Assembly: GCF_041915215.1 (NCBI RefSeq)
Contig: NZ_JAYSBV010000011.1
From: Zoogloea sp021286885
GTDB taxonomy: Bacteria > Pseudomonadota > Gammaproteobacteria > Burkholderiales > Rhodocyclaceae
Reading direction: 5' to 3' (one strand)
DNA length: 64,000 bases
The notes beneath the pieces were generated by a model that worked only from the letters and a program-made list of their open reading frames with translations, was not told the origin of the DNA and did not search any database. Positions 14,499 to 22,411 of this stretch are shown here, piece by piece. A program made the translations under genes and the position numbers. Each line of letters starts with the position of its first letter. The first letter of the stretch is position 1.

Positions 14499-16061
14499 TC
14501 AGATCTGGCGCACGGTGATGTTGAGGGTCTGAATCCGGTAGGCGATCTGGCGTGGCGTCATGCCCAGCAGCCGTGCCGCCTTGGCCTGAACCCAGCCGGC
14601 TTGCTCCAGGGCGGCGATGACTTTTTCCCGTTCGTCCATATTTTCATCCTGCAGATCCATGGGCGCGGGGGTGCTGACCGGGCGCAGCTTGGGGCGCGGA
14701 GCCTGGAGTCTTTCCTCGATGCCGCACATGAGCACCAGATCCCTGTCGATGCTGCTGTTGTCGCACATCACGGCAGCCCGCTCCAGACAGTTTTCCAGTT
14801 CCCGCACATTGCCGGGCCAGTGGTGCTGGCTCAGCAGGCGCAGGGCGCTGTCGGTGATGCCCAGTTCGCGCCCCTGGAGCTTGGCGATCTTGCCCACCAG
14901 GAAGCGGGCGATGTCGGGAATGTCCTCAATCCGGTCGCGCAGGGCCGGTACATAAATGGGCATCACGTTGAGCCGGTAGTATAAGTCTTCCCGGAACTTG
15001 CCTTCTTCCACCGCCAGTTCCAGATCCCGGTGGGTGGCGGCGATCACCCGCACATCCACCTTCAGGGTGCGGCTGCCGCCCACCCGTTCGAGTTCGCCTT
15101 CCTGCAGGATGCGCAGCAGCTTGGCCTGGAAGGCGGGGGAGACTTCGCCGATTTCATCCAGAAACAGGGTGCCGCCGTCGGCCTGCTCAAAGCGCCCCTT
15201 GCGCTGGGAAACCGCGCCGGTGAAAGCGCCTTTCTCGTGGCCGAAGAGTTCGGATTCGAGCAGGTTTTCGGGCAGCGCCGCACAGTTCAATTTGACGAAG
15301 GGGCTGGCCGAGCGGGGGGAGTTGTAGTGGATGGCGCTGGCGATGAGCTCCTTGCCGGTGCCGGTTTCGCCCCGGATCAGCACGGTGGTGTTCCACTTGG
15401 CCACCTGGCGCAGCTGATCGAACACATGCTTCATGGGCTCGGAGCGACCCACGATGGACGAGAAGCCATACTGGCCGCGCACGGTGCGGCGCAGGTCGTC
15501 CCGTTCGTCGAGAATGTCGCGTTTTTCTTTGGCCACCTGGCGGGCAAGGCGCACGCTCTGGCCGATCAGGTTGGCGACCATCTCCTGAAAGTGGGCCCGT
15601 TCGTCCAGCAGACCGTCTTCGCAGGTGTCGGGCTGGCTGGCGAGCACGCCCACCAGTTCGGAGCCGATCCGGATCGGGACGGCAATAAAAGGCTTGTCGG
15701 GGGAGTAGGCGCCGAGCCGGTCGAGGAAGCGCTTTTCGCGTCGTACCTCGTCCAGGATCACGCTGCGTCCCCGCTCCAGCACCAGGCCCAGCACCCCTTC
15801 GCCGCGCAGGTAGCGGATCTGGGATGTGGCTTCCAGGTCGAGGCCGTGGGCGGCGCTGATGAACAGCTCGTTGCCGTTCTCGTCGCTCAGCAGGGCGACC
15901 AGGCCCAGGCCCAGGCCGCAGCCTTCGCCTATCACCTGCAAGACCTCCCGCAGAGTTTCGGGCAGGTCCAGGGAGCGGGACAGGATCTGGCTTACGCTGA
16001 ACAGCGTATCCAGCTCGGCTTCCAGCATGGTGCTGGGAATCTGGGTCAGATGTTCACTCAC
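14499..16061 (-). CDS. nifA: Nif-specific transcriptional activator NifA
   Basis: NifA is the sigma-54 enhancer-binding protein for nif promoters. The 520-residue protein has an N-terminal GAF domain (about 20-170), an AAA+ domain with Walker A GETGTGKE (231-238) and the sigma-54 contact loop GAFTGA (278-283), and a C-terminal Fis-type HTH (about 485-515, AAARLLGM-type helix). The linker between AAA+ and HTH lacks the C-x4-C motif of the oxygen-sensitive rhizobial NifA, so oxygen control should come through NifL, encoded 25 bp upstream. It recognises TGT-N10-ACA; such sites precede nifB and rnfA here. Confidence 0.96.
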   Translation of the reverse strand: MSEHLTQIPSTMLEAELDTLFSVSQILSRSLDLPETLREVLQVIGEGCGLGLGLVALLSDENGNELFISAAHGLDLEATSQIRYLRGEGVLGLVLERGRSVILDEVRREKRFLDRLGAYSPDKPFIAVPIRIGSELVGVLASQPDTCEDGLLDERAHFQEMVANLIGQSVRLARQVAKEKRDILDERDDLRRTVRGQYGFSSIVGRSEPMKHVFDQLRQVAKWNTTVLIRGETGTGKELIASAIHYNSPRSASPFVKLNCAALPENLLESELFGHEKGAFTGAVSQRKGRFEQADGGTLFLDEIGEVSPAFQAKLLRILQEGELERVGGSRTLKVDVRVIAATHRDLELAVEEGKFREDLYYRLNVMPIYVPALRDRIEDIPDIARFLVGKIAKLQGRELGITDSALRLLSQHHWPGNVRELENCLERAAVMCDNSSIDRDLVLMCGIEERLQAPRPKLRPVSTPAPMDLQDENMDEREKVIAALEQAGWVQAKAARLLGMTPRQIAYRIQTLNITVRQI

Positions 16062-16086
16062 GGGCGTCGGGTCCGTTCAAATGGGT

Positions 16087-17766
16087 TCAGCCGCTTGTGG
16101 TTGGAAAACTGATGACAAAGCGGCAGCCCTGGGTGTATTCCGGGTCGATGTCGATGGAGCCCTCATGGCGCGTCACCACGTCCTGGGCGATGGCCAGGCC
16201 CATGCCCACCGAGTGGGCGAGGGGGCGTTTGGTGGTGAAAAAGGGCTCATATACTTTGTGGCGGAGCTCGGGCGAGATCCCGGGCCCGGTATCTTCGATG
16301 ACCACGGACACCTGCCCTTCCGCATGGTGGGTGCTGACGTGCAGATCCCGCTGGGCCCAGCCCCGTTCGTTCATGGCTTCGATGGCGTTCTCGACGATTT
16401 CCTTGAACACGCTGCGCAGCGCATTGGCCCGCCCGTTCATGTTGGGCAGCCGGGTGGTGGGTTGCCAGACCACCGAGATGCCGGCACTCAGCAGCTTGTC
16501 GGTGAGCAGAATCAGGATGTCGCGCATCACGTCGTTCAGGTTGACTGGTGCGACAGCCTCCTTGGGAATCTCGGGCATGGAGCCTTCAAATTTGGCGAGT
16601 GCATCCTCGCCTGCCTGGAGGGCATCCTTGAGGGCTTGCTGGAGCATGGCTGGGTCGATCTGGGTACCGCGTCGGTCTAGCATGTTGGCAGCTGCCCGGA
16701 TCATGTTGAGGGGGCCCCGCAACTGGTAGATGGCCCCGGATAGGGTTTCGCGCAGGTTCTGCACCAGTTCGGCCTCGGCCATCATCGCCCGGATGCCGCT
16801 CATGCGTTCCAGCTCCCGCTGGCGCTTGCTGGCGGTGATGTCCTTGATCAGCAGCATCAGGTAGGCGTGGGCTTCGGGGGCGAAGAAGGAGTCGGCCTGG
16901 GCATCCTGCTGCTCGAACCAGGTGCCTGAGCAGGAGAACCAGCGGGCACCGCGCCCATTGCCCGGTTCGATGCAGATTTCTTCATCGATGAAGTCCTGCC
17001 CCCCTTGCTGGGGCGGGATGAAGCCAAAACCGATGCTTTCGTGCAGCGCCTTCAGAATCAGCAGGGCCGGCTCCCGGGCGGATACGTCGCCCACCAGTTT
17101 TTTGTACTCGTGGTTGTCCAGGATCACCCGCTGCTGGTCGTCCAGCAGGGCGATGGCAATGGGGGCCGAATCCACCACCGATTCGATCAGGGCTTTCTGG
17201 TTCTGCACCTTCTGCTTGAGGGCATGCAGGCTGGTCACGTCCCGGTGCATCCCCAGGCAGTAGGCCGTTTCGCCCTTGGCGTCCAGGATGGGGGTGATGG
17301 TCAGGTCGGCCACGTAGCGGGAGCCGTCCTTGCGCCGGTTGACCAGGGTGCCGTTCCAGGTTTGCTTGCGGGCGAGGGTTTTCCAGAGGGTGTCGTAGAC
17401 GCTGCGCGGGGTGGTTTTGTAGGAGAGGATGGATTCATTCTGGCCTACGACTTCCGCCGGGGAGTAGCCGGTCACGCCCTCGAAAGCTGGGTTGGCGTAC
17501 AGGATGCGGGCCTGGGGATCGGTGATCGATATGGCAATCGGCGCTTGCTCCACGGCTTCCAGGAACAGCCAGATCCGGCTGGGCAAGGCCGCGTGGCGGC
17601 TCAGCTCGCCCACCAGATCGTGATCGTTGGGCGCATGTTCCAGCGCTTGGGCGATGATGCTGCGCAAGGCATCGACCGACACGGTATCGCTGCTGGCCGG
17701 CGTTTGCGGAGGCTGGGGGGAAAGGAGGGAGAAACTGGATTGTTTGCCCTGGGTGAGCTCAGACAT
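16087..17766 (-). CDS. nifL: Nitrogen fixation regulatory flavoprotein NifL
   Basis: NifL binds and inhibits NifA when its PAS1 FAD is oxidised or fixed nitrogen is ample. The 559-residue protein has PAS1 (about 70-190; ILYANPAFEGVTGYSPAEVVGQN), PAS2 (about 195-310) and a kinase-like part. The position of the phospho-acceptor His reads QLRGPLNMIRAAANML with no His, in keeping with control by protein contact, not phosphotransfer. The nucleotide-binding domain keeps EIVENAIEAMNE and DTGPGIS and ends near GMGLAIAQDVVTRH. The start ATG has only a weak ribosome-binding site. The pair nifLA is followed by no other gene. Confidence 0.93.
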   Translation of the reverse strand: MSELTQGKQSSFSLLSPQPPQTPASSDTVSVDALRSIIAQALEHAPNDHDLVGELSRHAALPSRIWLFLEAVEQAPIAISITDPQARILYANPAFEGVTGYSPAEVVGQNESILSYKTTPRSVYDTLWKTLARKQTWNGTLVNRRKDGSRYVADLTITPILDAKGETAYCLGMHRDVTSLHALKQKVQNQKALIESVVDSAPIAIALLDDQQRVILDNHEYKKLVGDVSAREPALLILKALHESIGFGFIPPQQGGQDFIDEEICIEPGNGRGARWFSCSGTWFEQQDAQADSFFAPEAHAYLMLLIKDITASKRQRELERMSGIRAMMAEAELVQNLRETLSGAIYQLRGPLNMIRAAANMLDRRGTQIDPAMLQQALKDALQAGEDALAKFEGSMPEIPKEAVAPVNLNDVMRDILILLTDKLLSAGISVVWQPTTRLPNMNGRANALRSVFKEIVENAIEAMNERGWAQRDLHVSTHHAEGQVSVVIEDTGPGISPELRHKVYEPFFTTKRPLAHSVGMGLAIAQDVVTRHEGSIDIDPEYTQGCRFVISFPTTSG

Positions 17767-18054
17767 GGGGAAACCTCGTGCGCATCTGCAAATCCTCTAA
17801 TGCATCGGATAGAGGAAACGGAACAACGGGCCTCAGCAGCGCCCGGCTTGCCTGGTGATTCTCGTAGCAATTCCTGGGCCTTGTTCTGCAAGCCGGTTGT
17901 CAGGTTTGACGGTTTTTGGTTTCTTGTTTTAAAACAGTGGCTTGGTCGTTTGCTGGGGGGCTTGGCAGTGCAGGGAAAGCACGCCTGTGCTGCCTGCCGT
18001 CCACGTTGGGGCATGGCAGGCAGCGAATCTCACCAAAATGCAGAATCTGCACCT
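17767..18054 (-). promoter_or_regulatory. nifLA leader: possible sigma-54-like site and hairpin
   Basis: This 288-bp gap lies upstream of nifL. At 17867-17881 the minus strand reads AGGCCCAGGAATTGC, which keeps GG and GC 10 bp apart but departs from TGGCAC at two positions. No TGT-N10-ACA was found above it. A 9-bp inverted repeat CTGCCTGCC/GGCAGGCAG at 17990-18023 follows the preceding gene and may help end its transcription, although no T-tract follows. Control of nifLA is therefore undecided. Confidence 0.35.
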
Positions 18055-19029
18055 TTAGAGTGCGTAGGGCTTGTGCAGCCAGCGGCGCACGATGTCTTCA
18101 TCCCGCCGGGGCAGGTAGGCAAAGCCGGCCAGCACGTCTTCCACCACGGTGCGGGCCACCCAGTGGGGCACTACTTTTGTGGTGAGCATGTGGAAGTACC
18201 AGGCGAAGGGGTAGCCGGCAGCTCGATCAAAACTCACCAGCGCATCGTGCAGGGCCAGTTCTCGGGTGCCTTCCCGGGCCTTGAAGGCAGGGGCTTCTCC
18301 GTCGATGGCGGGGACTGGATGGGCATGCAGGTGGGTTTGGCGAAAGCGATCCAGGTGTTCCCGCAAGGCCAGCACCCAGTGGTTGCTGAAGGCGGTGGCG
18401 TGGCCGGCGCTGCTCTTGCCCCAGTCTTCCACAAAGCGGTGGATGGCCTGGGGTTCGGGTTGTTGGTCGCGGATGCGGGCCAGCAGGTCGCCCACATGGA
18501 TCAGGCGGCGCAGGGTGTAATAGGGCAGGCCTACCGGCTGACTATGGTGATGGGTGTGGTCCGGGTCTACCAGTTCCTCGATCTGGCTGGGGGCCGGAGT
18601 CTGGCCAAATAGGATATGGGAGTGGGTTTCCTGGAGGTCTTCGATTTCCAGCTGGAGATAGTCCGTCGGTTGATCACCCAGCTGGGCCACAAAATAATGG
18701 GTACGTCCCACCCGGCGGGTCGCCATCAGTTTCTGGTCTGCATACTCCTCGCAGAACACGTCCATGTCGCCCCCCAGATGGTCGAGGGTTTCTTCGGCCC
18801 AGCGCTCCAGATCATCGGAAATGCGTTCGCCGCTGGCCTTGAGTACGCCCCCCAGCCGATACCAGCCCCCTCGGCACAGGATGCGCCGGAAACTGTATTC
18901 GGGAATGCGCTTGCCCAGTTCCCGGGCGAGGGCGCCGGGGCCGGCCGAAACCGGCACGATGGTACAGACTTCGGTAATGGCAGGCTCCAGGGCCTTGGTG
19001 CGATCGGTCCAGGTCGGGAGGGCGTTCAT
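18055..19029 (-). CDS. Uncharacterised protein between rnf and nifLA
   Basis: A 324-residue soluble protein that I do not recognise. There is no signal peptide or membrane segment. A His-rich spot, DPDHTHHHSQ, lies near residue 160, and the sequence is rich in Trp, Arg and acidic residues with a predominantly helical look. No nucleotide-binding or cluster-binding motif is evident; two Cys occur early (EVCTIV, ILCRGG) and one at VFCEEY. The ATG has TAGGAG upstream. It follows the RseC-like gene by 166 bp in the same direction and precedes nifL, so it probably belongs to the Rnf/nif regulon. Function unknown. Confidence 0.75.
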   Translation of the reverse strand: MNALPTWTDRTKALEPAITEVCTIVPVSAGPGALARELGKRIPEYSFRRILCRGGWYRLGGVLKASGERISDDLERWAEETLDHLGGDMDVFCEEYADQKLMATRRVGRTHYFVAQLGDQPTDYLQLEIEDLQETHSHILFGQTPAPSQIEELVDPDHTHHHSQPVGLPYYTLRRLIHVGDLLARIRDQQPEPQAIHRFVEDWGKSSAGHATAFSNHWVLALREHLDRFRQTHLHAHPVPAIDGEAPAFKAREGTRELALHDALVSFDRAAGYPFAWYFHMLTTKVVPHWVARTVVEDVLAGFAYLPRRDEDIVRRWLHKPYAL

Positions 19030-19143
19030 GGGTGGGCTCCTAGGTGTTCTGAGATCGGCAGGGATCAGCTAAACGGCAAAATACAAATGACAAATGACAA
19101 AGAAGGCGGTGAGGCTCTCTACGGGGAGTCCAGACGAGCGCAG

Positions 19144-19163
19144 GCCCGCGTCCTGGCGCGGGC
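19144..19163. other. Small GC-rich hairpin
   Basis: GCCCGCG-N6-CGCGGGC in the 166-bp gap between the RseC-like gene and the uncharacterised gene. No T-tract, so it may be an mRNA processing or partial termination element. Nothing else is evident in the gap. Confidence 0.35.
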
Positions 19164-19195
19164 TTCGGGCACTTAGCAGTCCAAGGGTGCAGATG

Positions 19196-19639
19196 TCATG
19201 GTTGGGGTGGTCGTCGGTGGGGGTGGGTGACCACGATTTCAGGCGAGGGCAGCAGGCCGGGGATCCGGGGCAGGAGGGTCCGGCTGAAGCCCAGCGTCAG
19301 CAGGAAGGCTGAGGCTGCACCTGCCATGGCGGCCATGTCACCGTATTGATTGCCCAGTCCAGCACCCGCCAGAACCGCCAGGGTGGGCAGCACATAGCCG
19401 AGGGTGGCCGTGCGTAGCACGCTGCTTTCGGGCAGGCGCAAGGTGACCAAATCCCCGACCTGCAGTCCTGCCGGGGCGGGCAGCTCCATGGAGGCACTGC
19501 GTCCACTTTGCACCAGCTTGTTCATGGCACATCCATCCCCATGGCTGCAGCCGCCACAGCCGCCGGTATCCACCTGGATACGGGCGCGCCCGGCGTGAAT
19601 GGCCTGCACCCGGCCCGGGTGTTCGATGATTTCATCCAT
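19196..19639 (-). CDS. RseC/SoxR-reducing system family protein
   Basis: A 147-residue protein of the RseC family. A Cys-rich N-terminal segment (CGGCSHGDGCAM) is followed by a small beta domain (LQVGDLVTLRLPESS) and two membrane segments (about 82-122). In E. coli RseC works with the Rsx (Rnf) complex to keep the redox sensor SoxR reduced. Here it directly follows rnfH in the nif-linked rnf operon, so it may couple Rnf electron flow to a redox sensor or to cluster proteins. That link is inference. Confidence 0.82.
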   Translation of the reverse strand: MDEIIEHPGRVQAIHAGRARIQVDTGGCGGCSHGDGCAMNKLVQSGRSASMELPAPAGLQVGDLVTLRLPESSVLRTATLGYVLPTLAVLAGAGLGNQYGDMAAMAGAASAFLLTLGFSRTLLPRIPGLLPSPEIVVTHPHRRPPQP

Positions 19640-19687
19640 GCTTGCCTCCGGTTAGCGCAGCCCCGACAAGCGGGGCGGTCGGGCTTG

Positions 19688-19966
19688 TCAATCGTCGTCG
19701 TCTTCGTCCATCTGACGACGGGGAACGCTTTGGGGGTCGCAGATGATGCCCCGGTAAATCTCGACCCGGTCTCCCGGTTTGAGGGGTGTGTCGGGCTTGA
19801 CCAGCTTCCCAAAGACGCCGATTTTCTGGGCCTTGAGATCCAGATGGGGAAACTGCTTGAGGAGCCCCGATGCTTCAATGGCCTGGAGGGCCGTACTTTC
19901 GTCGGGGACTTCGATGGTGAGCCAGACTTGCTGGCTGGGTTCTGAGTAGGCAACGCCGATCTGCAT
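19688..19966 (-). CDS. rnfH: RnfH family protein
   Basis: A 92-residue beta-grasp (ubiquitin-like) protein of the RnfH/YfjF family: QIGVAYSEPSQQVWLTIEVPDESTALQAI and a C-terminal VEIYRGIICDPQSVPRR. It is encoded in nif-type rnf operons, but its function is not known. It lies 15 bp after rnfE and has GGAG before the ATG. It ends in an acidic tail (DEDDDD). Confidence 0.9.
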   Translation of the reverse strand: MQIGVAYSEPSQQVWLTIEVPDESTALQAIEASGLLKQFPHLDLKAQKIGVFGKLVKPDTPLKPGDRVEIYRGIICDPQSVPRRQMDEDDDD

Positions 19967-19981
19967 GATGGTGCTCTCCGG

Positions 19982-20671
19982 TCAGGCGGCAGCGAGGGTG
20001 CCGGATTCGCGCTCAGCCTCATGGGCTTGCTGCCGGGCAGCGCGTAGTTCAAGGTATTGGCGCAGGGCCAGGATCAGCCCCAGCACGGCAAAGCCGCCCG
20101 GCGGCAGGATCAGCAACAGGGTGCCGCCATAGCCCGGTAGAACCGTGACCTCCAGGAAGGAGAAGGAGGCGCCCAGCAGCAGGCTGGCCTGGGCAAACAG
20201 GGTGCCACTGCCTACCAGCTCCCGGATGAGGCCAATCACAACCAGGGCGAGGGTGAAGCCCAGTCCCATGAACAGCCCGTCTGCGGCTGAGGCGGCTACC
20301 CCGTTGCGGGCGGCAAAGGCTTCAGCCCGGCCCAGTACCGCACAGTTCACCACGATGAGGGCGATGTACATGCCCAGCACCTTGTAGAGGTCGTGCATGA
20401 AGGCGTTCATGACCAGATCCACAATGGTCACCAGGGTGGCGATCAGCACGATATAGACCGGAATCCGAACCTGGGCAGATACCCATTGGCGTACGCTCGA
20501 AATGATCATGTTCGAGGCGATCAGCACCGCCATCGTGGCCAGCCCCATCCCGAGGCCGTTGGTGCCGCTGGTGGTGACGGCCATGGTGGGACACAGGCCC
20601 AGCACCTGGGAGAACACCACGTTCTGATCCCACAGGCCGTTGCGGGCGATGAGGCGATAATCGGTGGACAT
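19982..20671 (-). CDS. rnfE: Rnf electron transport complex subunit RnfE
   Basis: A 229-residue integral membrane subunit of Rnf, related to NqrD, with about six hydrophobic segments. Motifs include the N-terminal QVLGLCPTMAVTTSGTNGLGMGLA and, in the second half, NCAVLGRAEAFAARNGV. RnfA and RnfE together hold a membrane-embedded [2Fe-2S] centre through Cys in the LGLCP and NCAV loops, and both are present here. Its AAGGAG ribosome-binding site overlaps the end of rnfG. The tail is charged. Confidence 0.95.
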   Translation of the reverse strand: MSTDYRLIARNGLWDQNVVFSQVLGLCPTMAVTTSGTNGLGMGLATMAVLIASNMIISSVRQWVSAQVRIPVYIVLIATLVTIVDLVMNAFMHDLYKVLGMYIALIVVNCAVLGRAEAFAARNGVAASAADGLFMGLGFTLALVVIGLIRELVGSGTLFAQASLLLGASFSFLEVTVLPGYGGTLLLILPPGGFAVLGLILALRQYLELRAARQQAHEAERESGTLAAA

Positions 20672-20674
20672 GGC

Positions 20675-21310
20675 TTACTCCTTGGCCTGTTGGGCCGGTT
20701 TGGTGAAGATTTCGTTCTGGTGGGCAGCGTAGAAGTCGAGACCGCCTTTGACCGCCTTGACTACCGCCCGGGGGGTGATGGTGGCGCCGGCAAACTGATC
20801 GAAGATCCCGCCGTCTTTTTTCACGCCCCAGTGCGCCAGATCAGGGTTTTGGAGGGATTTGCCGTCAAAGGCGAGAATCCAGTTGCCTTTGGCCACTTCG
20901 ATCTTGTCGCCCAGCCCCGGGGTTTCCTGGTGCTTGATCACCCGCACGCCCAAAATTTTGCCTTGGACATCCACCCCCATCAGGCATACCACGTCCCCCG
21001 CATACCCCCGGCTGGCCATCTTGAACACGGCACCCTTGGGGTCGCCGCCCAGTCGGGCCCGATAAACGGTGACGCTGCTGCCATCGCCTTTGTCAAATTC
21101 GGCACTGTCCTTGAGCAGGTCGTTGTCAGACAGGCCCTCGGGCAGCACTTGTTTCAGGGAGTTTTGAAGATCCTGAGCTTCTGCGGCCTTGATGGCGTCG
21201 GTGGTGCTGTGATTGGCCAGGGCCAGCGCGGCACTGGTGGCCAGGCCCACGACGGCTAGCAGCACGCCGTGATAGCCGATCTTCTTTTGAAGTTCTTCCA
21301 GATTCATCAT
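20675..21310 (-). CDS. rnfG: Rnf electron transport complex subunit RnfG
   Basis: A 211-residue subunit with one N-terminal membrane anchor (VLLAVVGLATSAALALA) and a periplasmic FMN-binding domain. FAGATITPRAVVKAV contains the Thr to which FMN is bound covalently in the RnfG/NqrC family. Two adjacent ATGs (21310 and 21307) are available and either is plausible; the frame is open 25 codons upstream but that would overlap rnfD. Electrons pass between the RnfC/B and RnfD/G modules in the complex. Confidence 0.93.
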   Translation of the reverse strand: MMNLEELQKKIGYHGVLLAVVGLATSAALALANHSTTDAIKAAEAQDLQNSLKQVLPEGLSDNDLLKDSAEFDKGDGSSVTVYRARLGGDPKGAVFKMASRGYAGDVVCLMGVDVQGKILGVRVIKHQETPGLGDKIEVAKGNWILAFDGKSLQNPDLAHWGVKKDGGIFDQFAGATITPRAVVKAVKGGLDFYAAHQNEIFTKPAQQAKE

Positions 21311-21320
21311 GGGCCTCGTC

Positions 21321-22409
21321 TCAGTCCTTGAGTTGCAGCGGACGACCCTGCTTGTCCCGGCCCAGGATGCGGGGCTTGGTGACACGGTCGATGACCGGGG
21401 TCAGGGTGTTCATCAGCAGTACCGCAAAGGCCACGCCCTCGGGATAGCCGCCCCAGGTGCGGATCACATAAGTGATGAAGCCGCAGCCAAAGCCGAAGAT
21501 GAGCTTGCCCTTGCTGGTGGAAGGGGAGGTGACGTAATCAGTGGCGATGAAGAAGGCCCCGAGCATCGCACCGCCTGATAACAGGTGGCTGCCGGCGTCC
21601 AGGAAGCGGGCTGGATTCACGCTGTGGCCGATCAGGGCTGGAATGGCCAGTCCGAGCAGCATGGCCAGGGGGATTTCCCAGGTGATGACCCCTAGAAAGA
21701 ACAGCACCAGGCCACCCCCGGCAATCAGCAGGCTGCCGGTTTCACCCAGACTGCCTGCCCGCTCTCCGATGTAGGAAACGGCCGGGGCATGGGTGGCACC
21801 CATGGCGTGGGCCAGATCCAAACCTCGGCTCAATTCTGTCTTGGCGTAGCCCAGCAAGGATGCGCTGGTGACTGCATCGGGGATGGGCAGGGCGCCCAGG
21901 GTAATCAGCAGGCTCTGATGAAAGCCCGGGGCATCTGCGCTGCTTATGGGGAGCGGCATGACCCATAAGGTTAAAGGCACCGGAAAGGACACCAGCAGGG
22001 CTACCCGGGCCACCATAGCCGGATTGAAGGGGTTTTGCCCCAGTCCGCCAAACACCTGTTTGCCGAACACGATCGCCAGCAGCCCACCCACCACGGCCAC
22101 CCACCAGGGCGCCCAGGGGGGAAGCGTCATGGCCAGCAGCCAGCCGGTGAGAATGGCCGAGCCGTCGGTGAGCTGGGGTTTAGTGAGGCGTCCGGCCAGG
22201 CGAATGCACAGGGCTTCCCAGAACACACAGGAGCCCACTGTCAGCAGGAACAGGAAAATGGCTGGCCAGCCGTACAGCCAGAAGCCGTACAGGGTGGCCG
22301 GAACCAGGCTTGCCTGCACCAGGAACATGGTGCGGCTGACCGAGGCCTTGCTCGGAACGTGGGGGGCGGCGGCAGGTGTGGCACTGCCGGCCATGCTAAG
22401 CGGGCTCAT
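21321..22409 (-). CDS. rnfD: Rnf electron transport complex subunit RnfD
   Basis: A 362-residue membrane protein related to NqrB, with about 8-9 membrane segments. The FMN-binding motif region is DAVTSASLL, where the Thr in SAS/T-type motifs carries the flavin. The C-terminus shows DYVTSPSTSKGKLIFGFGCG and GGYPEGVAFAVLLMN. The start ATG lies two bases downstream of the rnfC stop with GGAG inside rnfC, so translation is probably coupled. The frame remains open 124 codons further upstream, but that is antiphase to rnfC and not coding. Confidence 0.94.
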   Translation of the reverse strand: MSPLSMAGSATPAAAPHVPSKASVSRTMFLVQASLVPATLYGFWLYGWPAIFLFLLTVGSCVFWEALCIRLAGRLTKPQLTDGSAILTGWLLAMTLPPWAPWWVAVVGGLLAIVFGKQVFGGLGQNPFNPAMVARVALLVSFPVPLTLWVMPLPISSADAPGFHQSLLITLGALPIPDAVTSASLLGYAKTELSRGLDLAHAMGATHAPAVSYIGERAGSLGETGSLLIAGGGLVLFFLGVITWEIPLAMLLGLAIPALIGHSVNPARFLDAGSHLLSGGAMLGAFFIATDYVTSPSTSKGKLIFGFGCGFITYVIRTWGGYPEGVAFAVLLMNTLTPVIDRVTKPRILGRDKQGRPLQLKD

Positions 22410-22411
22410 GA

